From the NCBI RefSeq assembly GCF_001548475.1, contig NZ_LRUJ01000042.1:1-38775 (forward strand): a stretch of 38,775 nucleotides of DNA, in the 5' to 3' direction. The notes below the pieces were generated by a model. The model was given only the letters and a program-made list of their open reading frames with translations. It was not told the origin of the DNA and ran no database searches. The position numbers and the translations under genes are program-made. Positions 24,235-32,118 of the stretch are shown piece by piece. How positions within the stretch are numbered: position 1 is the first letter of the stretch; every line of letters starts with the position of its first letter. This stretch comes from Bordetella hinzii LMG 13501 (GTDB lineage Bacteria > Pseudomonadota > Gammaproteobacteria > Burkholderiales > Burkholderiaceae_B).

Positions 24235-25119
24235 ATGGATGCACTGCCTCCGCTTAACGCGCTGCGCTGCTTTGATGTCGTGGGCCGCGTGGGCAGCATC
24301 AATGGCGCGGCCGCCGAACTCTGCGTCACGCCCGCCGCCGTCAGCCGCCAGATCCGCCAGCTTGAAGAGCACCTGGGCCTGCGCTTGTTCCTGCGCCAGC
24401 ATCGCCGCATCGTCCTGACCGATGCCGGCCGCCGCTATCACGCCGACATCGCGCGGCTGTTCAGCGGCCTGCACCGCGCCACCGCCGAACTGGGCGAGCG
24501 CTCGCGCCGGCGGCAGTTCGTCATCAAGGCGCCGCACAGCGTGGCCATGCGCTGGCTGCTGCCGCGCCTGTCGGGCCTGCATCGCGATCATCCCGACATC
24601 GACGTCAAGCTGCATACCTCGGTGGAGCCGCCCGACTTCGAACGCGAGGACCTCGATGCCGCCATCTGCATGGGCGACGGCCATTGGCGCGGGCTCTTGA
24701 GCTACAAGCTCATGGTCAATGAGCTGCTGCCGGTCTGCACGCCGGCCAAGCGCGCCCGCCTGCGCAAGCCCGCCGACCTGGCGCGCGAGGTCCTGCTGCA
24801 TACCCTGGCGCGTCCCGACTATTGGGAGATCTGGCTGCGCGCGGCCGGGGTCAGGGAGATAGACGTGGCGCGCGGCTTGCGCTATGAGTCCTCGGCCCTG
24901 GCCTATGAGGCGGCGCTGGAGGGCTATGGCGTGGCCATCGCCCAGAAACCCCTGGTGCAGAAAGAGCTGCAAGAGGGCCGGCTGGTCGCGCCCTTCGACC
25001 TCACGGTGGACCTGGGCGCGCAGAGCTATTACTTTGTGCTGCCGCCGCAGGCCTATCGCCGCTCCTCGCGCGAGCTCAGGCAGTTCCGGGCCTGGGTGGC
25101 CTCGTTCGCGCTGCCTTAG
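24235..25119 (+). CDS. LysR family transcriptional regulator (GcvA-like)
   Basis: This 294-residue regulator opens with LPPLNALRCFDVVGRVGSINGAAAELCVTPAAVSRQIRQLE, the GcvA-type HTH (about 6-46). The effector domain starts near residue 95 (FVIKAPHSVAMRWLLPRL), with YWEIWLRAAG as a family-typical later motif. It diverges from the Bug-amidase operon and is its likely regulator. No clear ribosome-binding site precedes ATG 24235, so translation may be weak. Confidence 0.92.
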   Translation: MDALPPLNALRCFDVVGRVGSINGAAAELCVTPAAVSRQIRQLEEHLGLRLFLRQHRRIVLTDAGRRYHADIARLFSGLHRATAELGERSRRRQFVIKAPHSVAMRWLLPRLSGLHRDHPDIDVKLHTSVEPPDFEREDLDAAICMGDGHWRGLLSYKLMVNELLPVCTPAKRARLRKPADLAREVLLHTLARPDYWEIWLRAAGVREIDVARGLRYESSALAYEAALEGYGVAIAQKPLVQKELQEGRLVAPFDLTVDLGAQSYYFVLPPQAYRRSSRELRQFRAWVASFALP

Positions 25120-25286
25120 CGTGGACGCGGCGCGGGTCGCACAAGCCGCGGTAAGCCACCGCCAGGCCGATGTAGAGGCGTCTGCGGCCTTGCAGCGGGA
25201 TGGGCCGGATCGGCGTGACCGGGGCGCAAGGGTGTCCGGCGGCCTGCGCGCATGGCGGCGCGCGCGGCGAGCGCCGCCATCCCAGG
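25120..25286. other. Unassigned stretch before the monooxygenase remnant
   Basis: This stretch of about 170 bases follows the LysR stop and precedes the recognisable monooxygenase remnant. No frame on either strand gives a recognisable protein, and no promoter or terminator is convincing. It probably marks the deletion junction that removed the 5' half of the monooxygenase gene. Confidence 0.4.
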
Positions 25287-25829
25287 CTGTATTTCGGCGG
25301 CGCTTCCGAGGCGGCCGAACAGGTCGCGGCCACCGAGGCCGATGTGCAGCTTTTCTGGGGCGAGCCGCTGGCCGATGTGGCCGAGCGGATCGACCGCCTG
25401 AAGACGCTGTCGGCCCGGCTGGGCCGCCGGCATGCGCCGCTGGAGTTCGGGCTGCGCGTGACGACGCTGGTGCGCGGGACGAGCGCGCAGGCCTGGGCCG
25501 ATGCCGAGGCGAAGGTGGCCGAGATGGCGCGCGTCCAGGGCCAGGGCTGGCAGGATCACCGCCACGCGGTGGCGGTGGGACAGCGCCGCCTGCTCGACCT
25601 GCAGGCGCGCGGCGAGGTGCTGGATGACAATCTCTACACCGCGCCGGGCCGCCACGGCGGCGGCGGGGCGGGTACGACCTGGCTGGTGGGCTCGGCGGGC
25701 GAGGTGGCGGCGGCCTTGCGCAAGTACCAGGCGCTGGGCATCACGCATTTCGTGCTTTCCGATACGCCCTATCTGCGCGAGATCGAACGCCAGGGCCGGG
25801 ATCTGCTGCCGCTGCTGCGCGGACAATGA
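25200..25829 (+). pseudogene. 5'-truncated SsuD-like FMN-dependent monooxygenase remnant
   Basis: From about 25287 on, the frame reads as the C-terminal half of a luciferase-like alkanesulfonate monooxygenase. It shows RLYFGGASEAAEQVAATEADVQLFWGEP, the segment EFGLRVTTLVRGTSAQAW, and the tail with GGGGAGTTWLVGS and ALGITHFVLSDTPYLRE. The N-terminal half, with much of the barrel and active site, is absent; SsuD proteins are about 380 residues. The first 25-30 codons of the frame match nothing. No partner genes (ssuE, ssuABC) are near. It is most simply a deletion remnant joined to sequence downstream of the LysR gene. The fragment may still be translated but should be inactive. Confidence 0.75.
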
Positions 25830-25922
25830 GGCATCGGGCGGGCGCGGCGCCCTCCGGTCGGCGGCAAGCACAAGACCGGCTGGAAGGCTACTATCGTGAT
25901 CTCCGTTGCCTGACGCCGAGCC

Positions 25923-26687
25923 ATGTTCACGACTCAAGACGATTTCATCGAGACCGACCAAGGCCGTCTGTACGCCCGCCGCTGGCGCGCCGCAGATACC
26001 GGCCTGCCGCCCGTGGTGCTGCTGCATGACTCGCTGGGCTGCGTGACCTTGTGGCGTGATTTTCCGCAGCGCCTGGCCGAGGCCACCGGGCGCGAGGTGA
26101 TCGCCTATGACCGCCTGGGCTTTGGCCGCTCCGATCCCCACCCCGGCAGGCTCACCCTGGATTTCGTCAGCCGGGAGGCCGACGAGGGCCTGCGCCGCCT
26201 GCGCGAGCAACTGGGCATAGGCGATTTTGTCGCCATGGGCCACAGCGTGGGCGGCGGCATGGCCATCGCGGCCGCCGGCTCGCCGGATTGCCGCGGCCTC
26301 ATCACCGAATCGGCCCAGGTCTTTGCCGAGGCGCGCACGCTGTCGGGTATCCGCCAGGCGCGCGAGGATTTCGCCCAGCCCGGCCAGCTGGACCGCCTGA
26401 AGAAATACCATGGCGAGAAGGCGGCCTGGGTGCTGAGCGCCTGGGTGGACAGCTGGCTGGCGCCGGATTTCGCGCAGTGGAACCTCGATGCCGAACTGGG
26501 CCGCGTCCGCTGCCCCGTGCTGGCCCTGCACGGCGATACCGATGAATACGGCTCGCTGGTCCATGTCGAACGCATCGCCCGCCTGACCGGCGGCCGCCAG
26601 CAGGTGTTCGCGGCCTGCGGCCATGTGCCGCACCGCGAACAGCCCGATGCGGTGCTGGCGGTGATCGGGGCGTGGCTGAAGGCCTAG
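25923..26687 (+). CDS. Alpha/beta hydrolase
   Basis: This 254-residue alpha/beta hydrolase has an oxyanion loop VVLLHDSLG (about 31-39), where the usual HG is HD. The segment YDRLGFGRSD (about 62-71) and the nucleophile elbow GHSVGG with Ser108 follow. The acid is probably in HGDTDEYGS and the His in CGHVPHREQP. The fold and motifs resemble esterases and C-C hydrolases such as BioH or MhpC relatives. No signal peptide is seen, so it is cytoplasmic. It stands alone, downstream of the monooxygenase remnant and convergent with the response regulator gene. Confidence 0.9.
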   Translation: MFTTQDDFIETDQGRLYARRWRAADTGLPPVVLLHDSLGCVTLWRDFPQRLAEATGREVIAYDRLGFGRSDPHPGRLTLDFVSREADEGLRRLREQLGIGDFVAMGHSVGGGMAIAAAGSPDCRGLITESAQVFAEARTLSGIRQAREDFAQPGQLDRLKKYHGEKAAWVLSAWVDSWLAPDFAQWNLDAELGRVRCPVLALHGDTDEYGSLVHVERIARLTGGRQQVFAACGHVPHREQPDAVLAVIGAWLKA

Positions 26688-26695
26688 CGGGTGCC

Positions 26696-27319
26696 TCAGG
26701 CGGGCTTGCCGAACAGGCCGCCGCGCCGGGCGACCAGGGCGGCCTGGGTGCGGTTGAGCACGCCCAGGGTGCCCAGAATGGCCGAGACATGGCTTTTGAC
26801 GGTTTTCTCGCTCATGTTGAGCTGTTCGGAGATGGCTTTGTTGCGCAGGCCGTCGCAGATCAGGCGCAGCACGTCGAGCTGGCGCGGGGTGAGGGCGCGC
26901 AGCAGGGCGGCGGCATCCGGCGCCGCGCCGGCCGCCGCGGGCATGCCGGGCCTGGCCTGCCCGAGCGCGGCCAGCGCGCTGGCCAGGGTGCGGGAGCTGG
27001 CGGATTTGTGCAGGTAATCCTGGGCGCCCGCCTCCAGGGCGCGCCGGCGGTCTTCCGGGTCTTCCGAGGCCGACAGCACCAGGATGCGCAGCTGGGGCCG
27101 GCGTTGGCGCAGCCGCCGCAGCAGTTCGGTGCCCGCCATGTCGGGCAGGTAGTAGTCCATGACGACGAGATCGATGCCGCGCAGGTCGTCGAGCAGGGCC
27201 AGCGCCTGCGCGCCGGTGGCAGCCGGCAGCAGCTGCAGCGCGGGCGCGGTGTGCTGCAGGGCGAGGGCCAGGCCTTCGCGGAACATGGTGTGATCATCCA
27301 CCAGCAGGACGGTGGTCAT
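26696..27319 (-). CDS. NarL/FixJ family response regulator, orphan
   Basis: This 207-residue protein has an N-terminal receiver domain. D8/D9 form the acidic pocket, D55 is the phosphoacceptor in VVMDYYLPD, S83 takes the Thr/Ser position and K105 is in LHKSA. The linker at about 122-140 is Ala/Gly-rich. The LuxR-type HTH at about 140-200 contains LTPRQLDVLRLICDGLRNKAIS and MSEKTVKSHVSAIL. Phosphorylation should drive dimerisation and DNA binding. No sensor kinase is encoded in the window. It may control the neighbouring transporter operon, but no binding site can be named. Confidence 0.93.
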   Translation of the reverse strand: MTTVLLVDDHTMFREGLALALQHTAPALQLLPAATGAQALALLDDLRGIDLVVMDYYLPDMAGTELLRRLRQRRPQLRILVLSASEDPEDRRRALEAGAQDYLHKSASSRTLASALAALGQARPGMPAAAGAAPDAAALLRALTPRQLDVLRLICDGLRNKAISEQLNMSEKTVKSHVSAILGTLGVLNRTQAALVARRGGLFGKPA

Positions 27320-27392
27320 GGGGAAACTCCAGCGCCCGTGACGCGGGCACGCCGGTATCTTAGCAAGAGGCGCGCGGCCAGCCCTCAGGGCG

Positions 27393-28622
27393 CTACTTCA
27401 GCACCCGTCCGCGGGTCTCGGGCAGCAACAGGGCCGTGACGATGACGATGGCATAGGCGCCGGTGGCAAAGGCCCCGATGGCCCATGCCAGCCCCTGGGT
27501 CTGGCTCAGAAAGCCGACCAGGCTGGGAAACAGCGCGCCGATGCCGCGGCCAAAGTTATAGGCGAAGCCTTGGCCGTTGGCGCGCACCTCGGTGGGAAAC
27601 AGTTCGGTCAGGTAAGCCCCCACTCCGCTGAATATGCCCGAGGCGGCAAAGCCGAGCGGGAATCCCAGCACCAGCATCTGCGCATCGGTCAGCGGCACCA
27701 GGGTGTAGACATAGACGCTGAGGCCCGAGAGCACCGAGAAAATCAGCAGATTGGCGCGCCGGCCCAGCCGGTCGGCCAGGTAGGCGCCGGCGATATAGCC
27801 GCAGAAGGAGCCGACGATGATGACCATGAGGTAGCCGCCCGTGCCCATGACCGACAGGTGGCGTTCGGTTTTCAGGAAGGTGGGCAGCCAGGTGGTGATG
27901 GCGTAATAACCGCCTTGCACGCCGGTGCAGAGCAGGGCGGTGATGACCGTGGTCTTGAGCAGCGCCGGCGAGAATATCATCCAGAACGAGGGCCGCGCGG
28001 CCGAGGCTTCGAGCTGGCTGCGCGCGCGCTGGAAGACTTCGGGCTCGGGCACATGCTTGCGGATATAGAGCACCAGCAGGGCCGGGATGACCCCTATCCA
28101 GAAGAGCGTGCGCCAGGCCCATTCGGGCGGCAGCACCGAGAAGGCGATGGTGTAGAGAATGGCCGCCACGCCCCAGCCTATGGCCCAGCCGCTTTGCACG
28201 GTGCCGACGGCCTTGCCGCGGTGTTCGGCGCGCACGATCTCGCCCATGAGCACCGATCCCACGGCCCATTCGCCGCCGAAACCCAGCCCTTGCAGCGCGC
28301 GCAGCACGAAAAGCTGCTCGAAGTTCTGCGCGAAGCCGATGGCCACGGTGCAGGCGGAAAACCAGAGAATGGTGACCTGCAGCACGCGCACCCGTCCGTA
28401 GCGGTCGGCGAGGATGCCGGCCAGCCAGCCCCCGATGGCGGAGAACAGCAGGGTGACGGTGCCCAGCATGCCGGCCTGGCCCTTCTCTATCCCCCACAGG
28501 CTGATGAGGGTGGAGATCACAAAGGTGAAGACCATGAAGTCCAGGGCGTCGATGGCCCAGCCGCCGAAGGCGGCCACGAAGGTGCGCCGTTCGGTTTGAT
28601 TCAGCTCTCGATACCATTGCAT
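27393..28622 (-). CDS. MFS transporter, aromatic acid/sialate:H+ symporter type
   Basis: This 409-residue inner-membrane protein has about 12 hydrophobic helices. The N-terminal part contains GGWAIDALDFMVFTFVIST and the inter-helix motif LADRYGRVRVL, typical of the metabolite:H+ symporter branch (NanT, PcaK, MhpT). The second half has the matching YLADRLGRRANLL loop near residue 300. GFGGEWAVGSVLMGEI also suits this branch. ATG 28622 has AGGATGA upstream and begins 25 bases after the amidohydrolase stop, so the two genes form an operon. The likely cargo is an aromatic or cyclic carboxylic acid handled by that enzyme. Confidence 0.93.
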   Translation of the reverse strand: MQWYRELNQTERRTFVAAFGGWAIDALDFMVFTFVISTLISLWGIEKGQAGMLGTVTLLFSAIGGWLAGILADRYGRVRVLQVTILWFSACTVAIGFAQNFEQLFVLRALQGLGFGGEWAVGSVLMGEIVRAEHRGKAVGTVQSGWAIGWGVAAILYTIAFSVLPPEWAWRTLFWIGVIPALLVLYIRKHVPEPEVFQRARSQLEASAARPSFWMIFSPALLKTTVITALLCTGVQGGYYAITTWLPTFLKTERHLSVMGTGGYLMVIIVGSFCGYIAGAYLADRLGRRANLLIFSVLSGLSVYVYTLVPLTDAQMLVLGFPLGFAASGIFSGVGAYLTELFPTEVRANGQGFAYNFGRGIGALFPSLVGFLSQTQGLAWAIGAFATGAYAIVIVTALLLPETRGRVLK

Positions 28623-28647
28623 GGTGTCATCCTCGCCGCGGCGGGTG

Positions 28648-29547
28648 TCAACGTGAAGGGAAGCCGTACAGCCGCTGGGGGTTGTCCACCAGGATGGCCT
28701 GCCGTGTCCAGGGATCGGGCGCCCACTCGGCCAGCTGGTTGCGCAGCTTGCCGGTATTGACCATGGGCGAGATATGCACATGCGGCCAGTCGCTGCCCCA
28801 GACCATGCGGTCCGGCGCCATGGCGATCAGGGCCTGGGCCCAGGGCAGGACATCGGCGTAGCCATCGTATTGCGCGCTGATGCGGTAGGCGCCCGAGAGC
28901 TTGACCCACCAGCCATGGTCCTGGACCAGATGGGCCAGCGCCTGGAAGCCCGGGCTTTGCAGGCCTTCGGCCACCGGCATATGCCCCATGTGGTCGACCA
29001 CGCCGGGCACGGGCAGCTTGCGCATGCGCGGCAGCAGTTCGGGCAACTGCCGCGCATCCATGAGGAATTGCATATGCCAGCCCATGTCCTTGATGCGGTG
29101 GGCCAGCGTTTCCATGGCGTCAAAGCCGATGCCGCCGCCAAAGAGCACATTGATGCGCAGGCCGCGCACGCCGGCCTCGTGCATGTCGCGCAGCTGCGCA
29201 TCGCCGATGTCGGGCGCCACCACGCCAATGCCGCGCAGGCGCTCGGGATGGCGCCGCAAGACCTCCAGCATGTAGCGGTTGTCGGTACCGTAGACACTGA
29301 TCTGCACCAGCACGCCGCGCTCCATGCCGTTGGCGGCGAGCATGGCGAGATAGGCTTCCTCGGTGGCCGGGTGCGGGGTGTAGCTGCGCTCGGCCACCAT
29401 GGGATAGGCGCGGCGGTCGGCGGCCACCACATGCGCATGGGTATCGCAGGCCAGGGGCGGCGCCTCGAAGGCGGGCGGCGCCTGTTGCGGCAGGGGCAGG
29501 GGCGGCAGGCAGAAAGGCACTTCGCCGGGTGGGGGGCTGGTGGTCAT
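28648..29547 (-). CDS. Metal-dependent amidohydrolase (amidohydrolase_2, PDC-hydrolase-like)
   Basis: This 299-residue TIM-barrel enzyme has the metal motif DTHAHV (H37, H39). It also has His in VPGVVDHMGH and the catalytic Asp in VWGSDWPHVH near residue 250. This set matches the family of 2-pyrone-4,6-dicarboxylate lactonase, gamma-resorcylate decarboxylase and related enzymes. The first 30 residues are Pro-rich and unusual. AGGGAGA precedes ATG 29547. With the MFS gene just downstream it probably forms an uptake-and-lactone-hydrolysis (or decarboxylation) unit for an aromatic-derived acid. Hydrolysis versus decarboxylation cannot be decided here. Confidence 0.92.
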   Translation of the reverse strand: MTTSPPPGEVPFCLPPLPLPQQAPPAFEAPPLACDTHAHVVAADRRAYPMVAERSYTPHPATEEAYLAMLAANGMERGVLVQISVYGTDNRYMLEVLRRHPERLRGIGVVAPDIGDAQLRDMHEAGVRGLRINVLFGGGIGFDAMETLAHRIKDMGWHMQFLMDARQLPELLPRMRKLPVPGVVDHMGHMPVAEGLQSPGFQALAHLVQDHGWWVKLSGAYRISAQYDGYADVLPWAQALIAMAPDRMVWGSDWPHVHISPMVNTGKLRNQLAEWAPDPWTRQAILVDNPQRLYGFPSR

Positions 29548-29595
29548 GCGGAGTCTCCCTGGGCGCGTCTGTTGCGCGACGTTGGCCTAGGGTAC

Positions 29596-29618
29596 ACCCG
29601 GGCATCGGCGGCCCGGGT
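29596..29618 (-). terminator. Strong hairpin downstream of the TonB-dependent receptor gene
   Basis: ACCCGGGC (29596-29603) pairs with GCCCGGGT (29611-29618) across 7 bases, about 55 bases past the receptor stop. A second 6-bp hairpin (CGCCCC 29652-29657 with GGGGCG 29663-29668) lies right after the stop. Neither has a T-run on the transcribed strand, so termination may depend on Rho. They separate the receptor unit from the amidohydrolase operon. Confidence 0.5.
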
Positions 29619-29671
29619 ATCGAGGCGTTTCCGTATGTGTGTGGCGCCGGGCGCCCCGCCCGGGGGCGGCT

Positions 29672-32059
29672 TCAGAAATCGATCTGGGCCGACAGCAGGA
29701 AGGCGCGCGGCGCGGCAACCGTGGCATAGGTGCCGCTGGCCAGCCAATAGGTCTGGTTGAACAGGTTCTCGATGTTGGCGCGGAACACCACGGCGCGGCC
29801 CATGACGCGCGTGCTGTAGCGCGCGCCCACGTCGTAGCGTGTCCACGATGGCAGGCGGATGGTGTTGGCGGCGTTGAACCAGGCCGAGGAGGTGTGGATC
29901 ACGCGCGCGTTCAGGCTCAGGCCCCGCACCCAGGGCATATCCCAGTCCACGCCCAGGTTGAAGGCGCTGTCGGGCACGCCGTTGGCGTCATTGCCGTCAT
30001 TGACGCCGCCCGCGCTACGGGTGATCTTGGCGTCGTAGAAAGTGGCGCTGGCCATCACGCGCAGGCCCGGCGTGACCTCGCCGGTGGCCGCCAGTTCGAA
30101 ACCGCGGTTGCGCTGCTCGCCGTCGAAGCTGTAGACGTTGGTGTCCGGGTCCGTCATCGAGTTGGGCCGGGTGATCTGGAAGACCGAGGCGCTGGTGATC
30201 ACGCTGCCCCAGTCGACCTTGACGCCCGCCTCGTATTGCTTGGACTTGTAGGGCGCGAAGACCTGGCCGGCGTTGGCCGCCGTGGCCGGCGCCACGCCGC
30301 CTCGCGTCAGGCCCGAGGTGAAGTTGCCGTACAGCGAGACATTGGACCAGGGCTTGAACACCACGCCCGCCAAGGGGGAGATGGCGCTCTCGTCGTAGGA
30401 GCTCGTGCGGTCGCCCGTGGCCGTCGAATAGTTGTCCAGGGCCACGCGCTGCTGGCGCAGGCCGCCGGTGATCATCAGGCGGTCATCGGCGAAGGACAGG
30501 GTGTCGGCCAGCGTGAAGCTGGTCAGCGCGGTCTCGGAGGCCTTGCTGGGCGAACCGCGATGGCCGGTGACTTCGGGCAGCGGGGCGGGATGGTAGATAT
30601 TCGAGGCCGCGGTGCCCGTGGAGGTGATATAGAAGTTGCCCAGTTCCTGGTCCAGGCGCGTGGCGCCCAGCGACAGGTTGTGCTTCACGCCCCAGGTATC
30701 GAAGCGCGCGCGCAGGCCGATTTCGCCGGTCGAGCTGCGGGAATACGAGTCGTAGAAGGCATTGCGGACCGTGAAGCCGCCGTCCTGGTCCACGGGCCCC
30801 GAAGGAAAGGTCTGGTTGGCGGTGCCGTAGCGGTAGCCGCCGGCGGCATAGACGGTGAGGCTGTCGTTGAGGTCGTACTCCAGGCGCGAGGCGACGGTGG
30901 AGTCTTTCAGTTCGAGCTGCGTGCCGGGATAGAAATTGCGGTGTCCGGAAGGCGGCGAGGGCAGGTCGGTCACCGAGGACTGGAAGCCGACCTGCGGGCG
31001 GAAATTATCGGTGCGCTCCTGCTGGGTGTAGGCATCGAGCGATCCGCGCAGCCGCGGGCCGCGATAGTCCAGCGCCAGCGCGCCCACGCCCTGGCGCTGG
31101 CTGCCGTGGTCGATGGTGGTATCACCATTGTGATAGACGCCGTTGACGCGGATGCCCCATTCATTGTCCTGGCCGAAGCGGCGGCCCATGTCGACCATGC
31201 CGCCAAGCTGCGATTTGTCTTGGTAGGTGGCCGTGACACGGGTCAGCGGATCGTCGCCGGCGCGCTTGGTGACGACGTTGATGCCGCCGCCTATGCTGCC
31301 ATTGGGCCCGATGCCGTTCATGAGCGTGCCCGGGCCCTTGAGCACCTCGACCCGCTCCATGATGGCGGCCGGCATGCGGCTGGACGAGGCCAGGCCGTAG
31401 AGTCCGTTCAAGCCCACGTCGCCGCTGGAGACGGTGTAGCCGCGGATCTGGAAATCCTCGCCGAAACCGCCGCTGGAAGTGAGCGTGCGCACCGAGGCCT
31501 CGTTGATCACGATGTCGGCCAGCGTGCGCGCCTGCTGGTTTTCCAGTGTTTGCGCGGTGTAGTTGGTGGTATTGAAGGGGACGTCCATCACGTCGGCGGT
31601 GCCCAGCATGCCCAGGCCGCCGCCGCGGGCGATCTGGCCGCCGGCATAGGGCGCGGGCAGGGCGTCGACCGCGGCGCTGGCGGCCACTGTGATGGGCTGC
31701 AGCTGGGCCACGCCGCCGCTGCGCTCCAGCACATAGCCGCCGGCGGCCTGCGGCCGGGCCTGGATGCCGGTGCCGGCCAGCAGCTGCTGCAGGCCGGCCT
31801 GCACGGTGTAGCTGCCGCGCAGGCCGGGGCTGGCCAGCCCCTGGGTCACGTCGGGCCGGAAGGACAGCAGCACGCCGGCCTCGCGGCCGAAGCGGCCCAG
31901 CACGTCTTCGAGCGTGCCGGCGGGGATGTCATAGCTGCGGCTGGCCTGGGCCTGGACCGCCAGGGGCCAGGCCAGGGACGCGGCGGCGCCCAGCGCGCCC
32001 AGGGCCAGGCGGGAGGTCAGCGTGAGGGCGGGCAGGGAAAATCGGGGGCGATGTTTCAT
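29672..32059 (-). CDS. TonB-dependent siderophore receptor with STN signalling domain (FecA type)
   Basis: This 795-residue outer-membrane receptor has a signal peptide (about 1-37, ending AVQAQA). An STN domain follows (about 40-110, RSYDIPAGTLEDVLGRFGREAGVLLSF), then a TonB-box-like region near LQPITVAAS. The plug (about 135-260) contains FQIRGYTVSS and VEVLKGPGTLMNGIGPNG, and a beta-barrel ends in the typical terminal Phe (SAQIDF). The STN domain contacts the FecR-type protein in the periplasm and reports substrate binding, so this is a transducer as well as a transporter. Barrel features are of the ferric-siderophore class. The siderophore is unknown. The ATG has GAGAAAGA just upstream. 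Confidence 0.95.
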   Translation of the reverse strand: MKHRPRFSLPALTLTSRLALGALGAAASLAWPLAVQAQASRSYDIPAGTLEDVLGRFGREAGVLLSFRPDVTQGLASPGLRGSYTVQAGLQQLLAGTGIQARPQAAGGYVLERSGGVAQLQPITVAASAAVDALPAPYAGGQIARGGGLGMLGTADVMDVPFNTTNYTAQTLENQQARTLADIVINEASVRTLTSSGGFGEDFQIRGYTVSSGDVGLNGLYGLASSSRMPAAIMERVEVLKGPGTLMNGIGPNGSIGGGINVVTKRAGDDPLTRVTATYQDKSQLGGMVDMGRRFGQDNEWGIRVNGVYHNGDTTIDHGSQRQGVGALALDYRGPRLRGSLDAYTQQERTDNFRPQVGFQSSVTDLPSPPSGHRNFYPGTQLELKDSTVASRLEYDLNDSLTVYAAGGYRYGTANQTFPSGPVDQDGGFTVRNAFYDSYSRSSTGEIGLRARFDTWGVKHNLSLGATRLDQELGNFYITSTGTAASNIYHPAPLPEVTGHRGSPSKASETALTSFTLADTLSFADDRLMITGGLRQQRVALDNYSTATGDRTSSYDESAISPLAGVVFKPWSNVSLYGNFTSGLTRGGVAPATAANAGQVFAPYKSKQYEAGVKVDWGSVITSASVFQITRPNSMTDPDTNVYSFDGEQRNRGFELAATGEVTPGLRVMASATFYDAKITRSAGGVNDGNDANGVPDSAFNLGVDWDMPWVRGLSLNARVIHTSSAWFNAANTIRLPSWTRYDVGARYSTRVMGRAVVFRANIENLFNQTYWLASGTYATVAAPRAFLLSAQIDF

Positions 32060-32075
32060 GGCAGGTCTTTCTCGG

Positions 32076-32095
32076 AGGAGGTTTTCAATCCTCCT
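32076..32095 (-). promoter_or_regulatory. Hairpin between anti-sigma and receptor genes
   Basis: On the minus strand AGGAGG (32095-32090) pairs with CCTCCT (32081-32076) across 8 bases, in the 59-base gap before the receptor start. The arms are themselves Shine-Dalgarno and anti-Shine-Dalgarno sequences, so folding could affect receptor translation. Partial termination or mRNA processing are alternatives. Confidence 0.45.
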
Positions 32096-32118
32096 GACCC
32101 GCGAAAAGCAAAAAGGGA

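Noticed and set aside
25076-25333. Short - strand frame near the monooxygenase remnant
   Set aside because: It contains an odd hydrophobic patch but no family match and overlaps the LysR 3' end; treated as non-coding.
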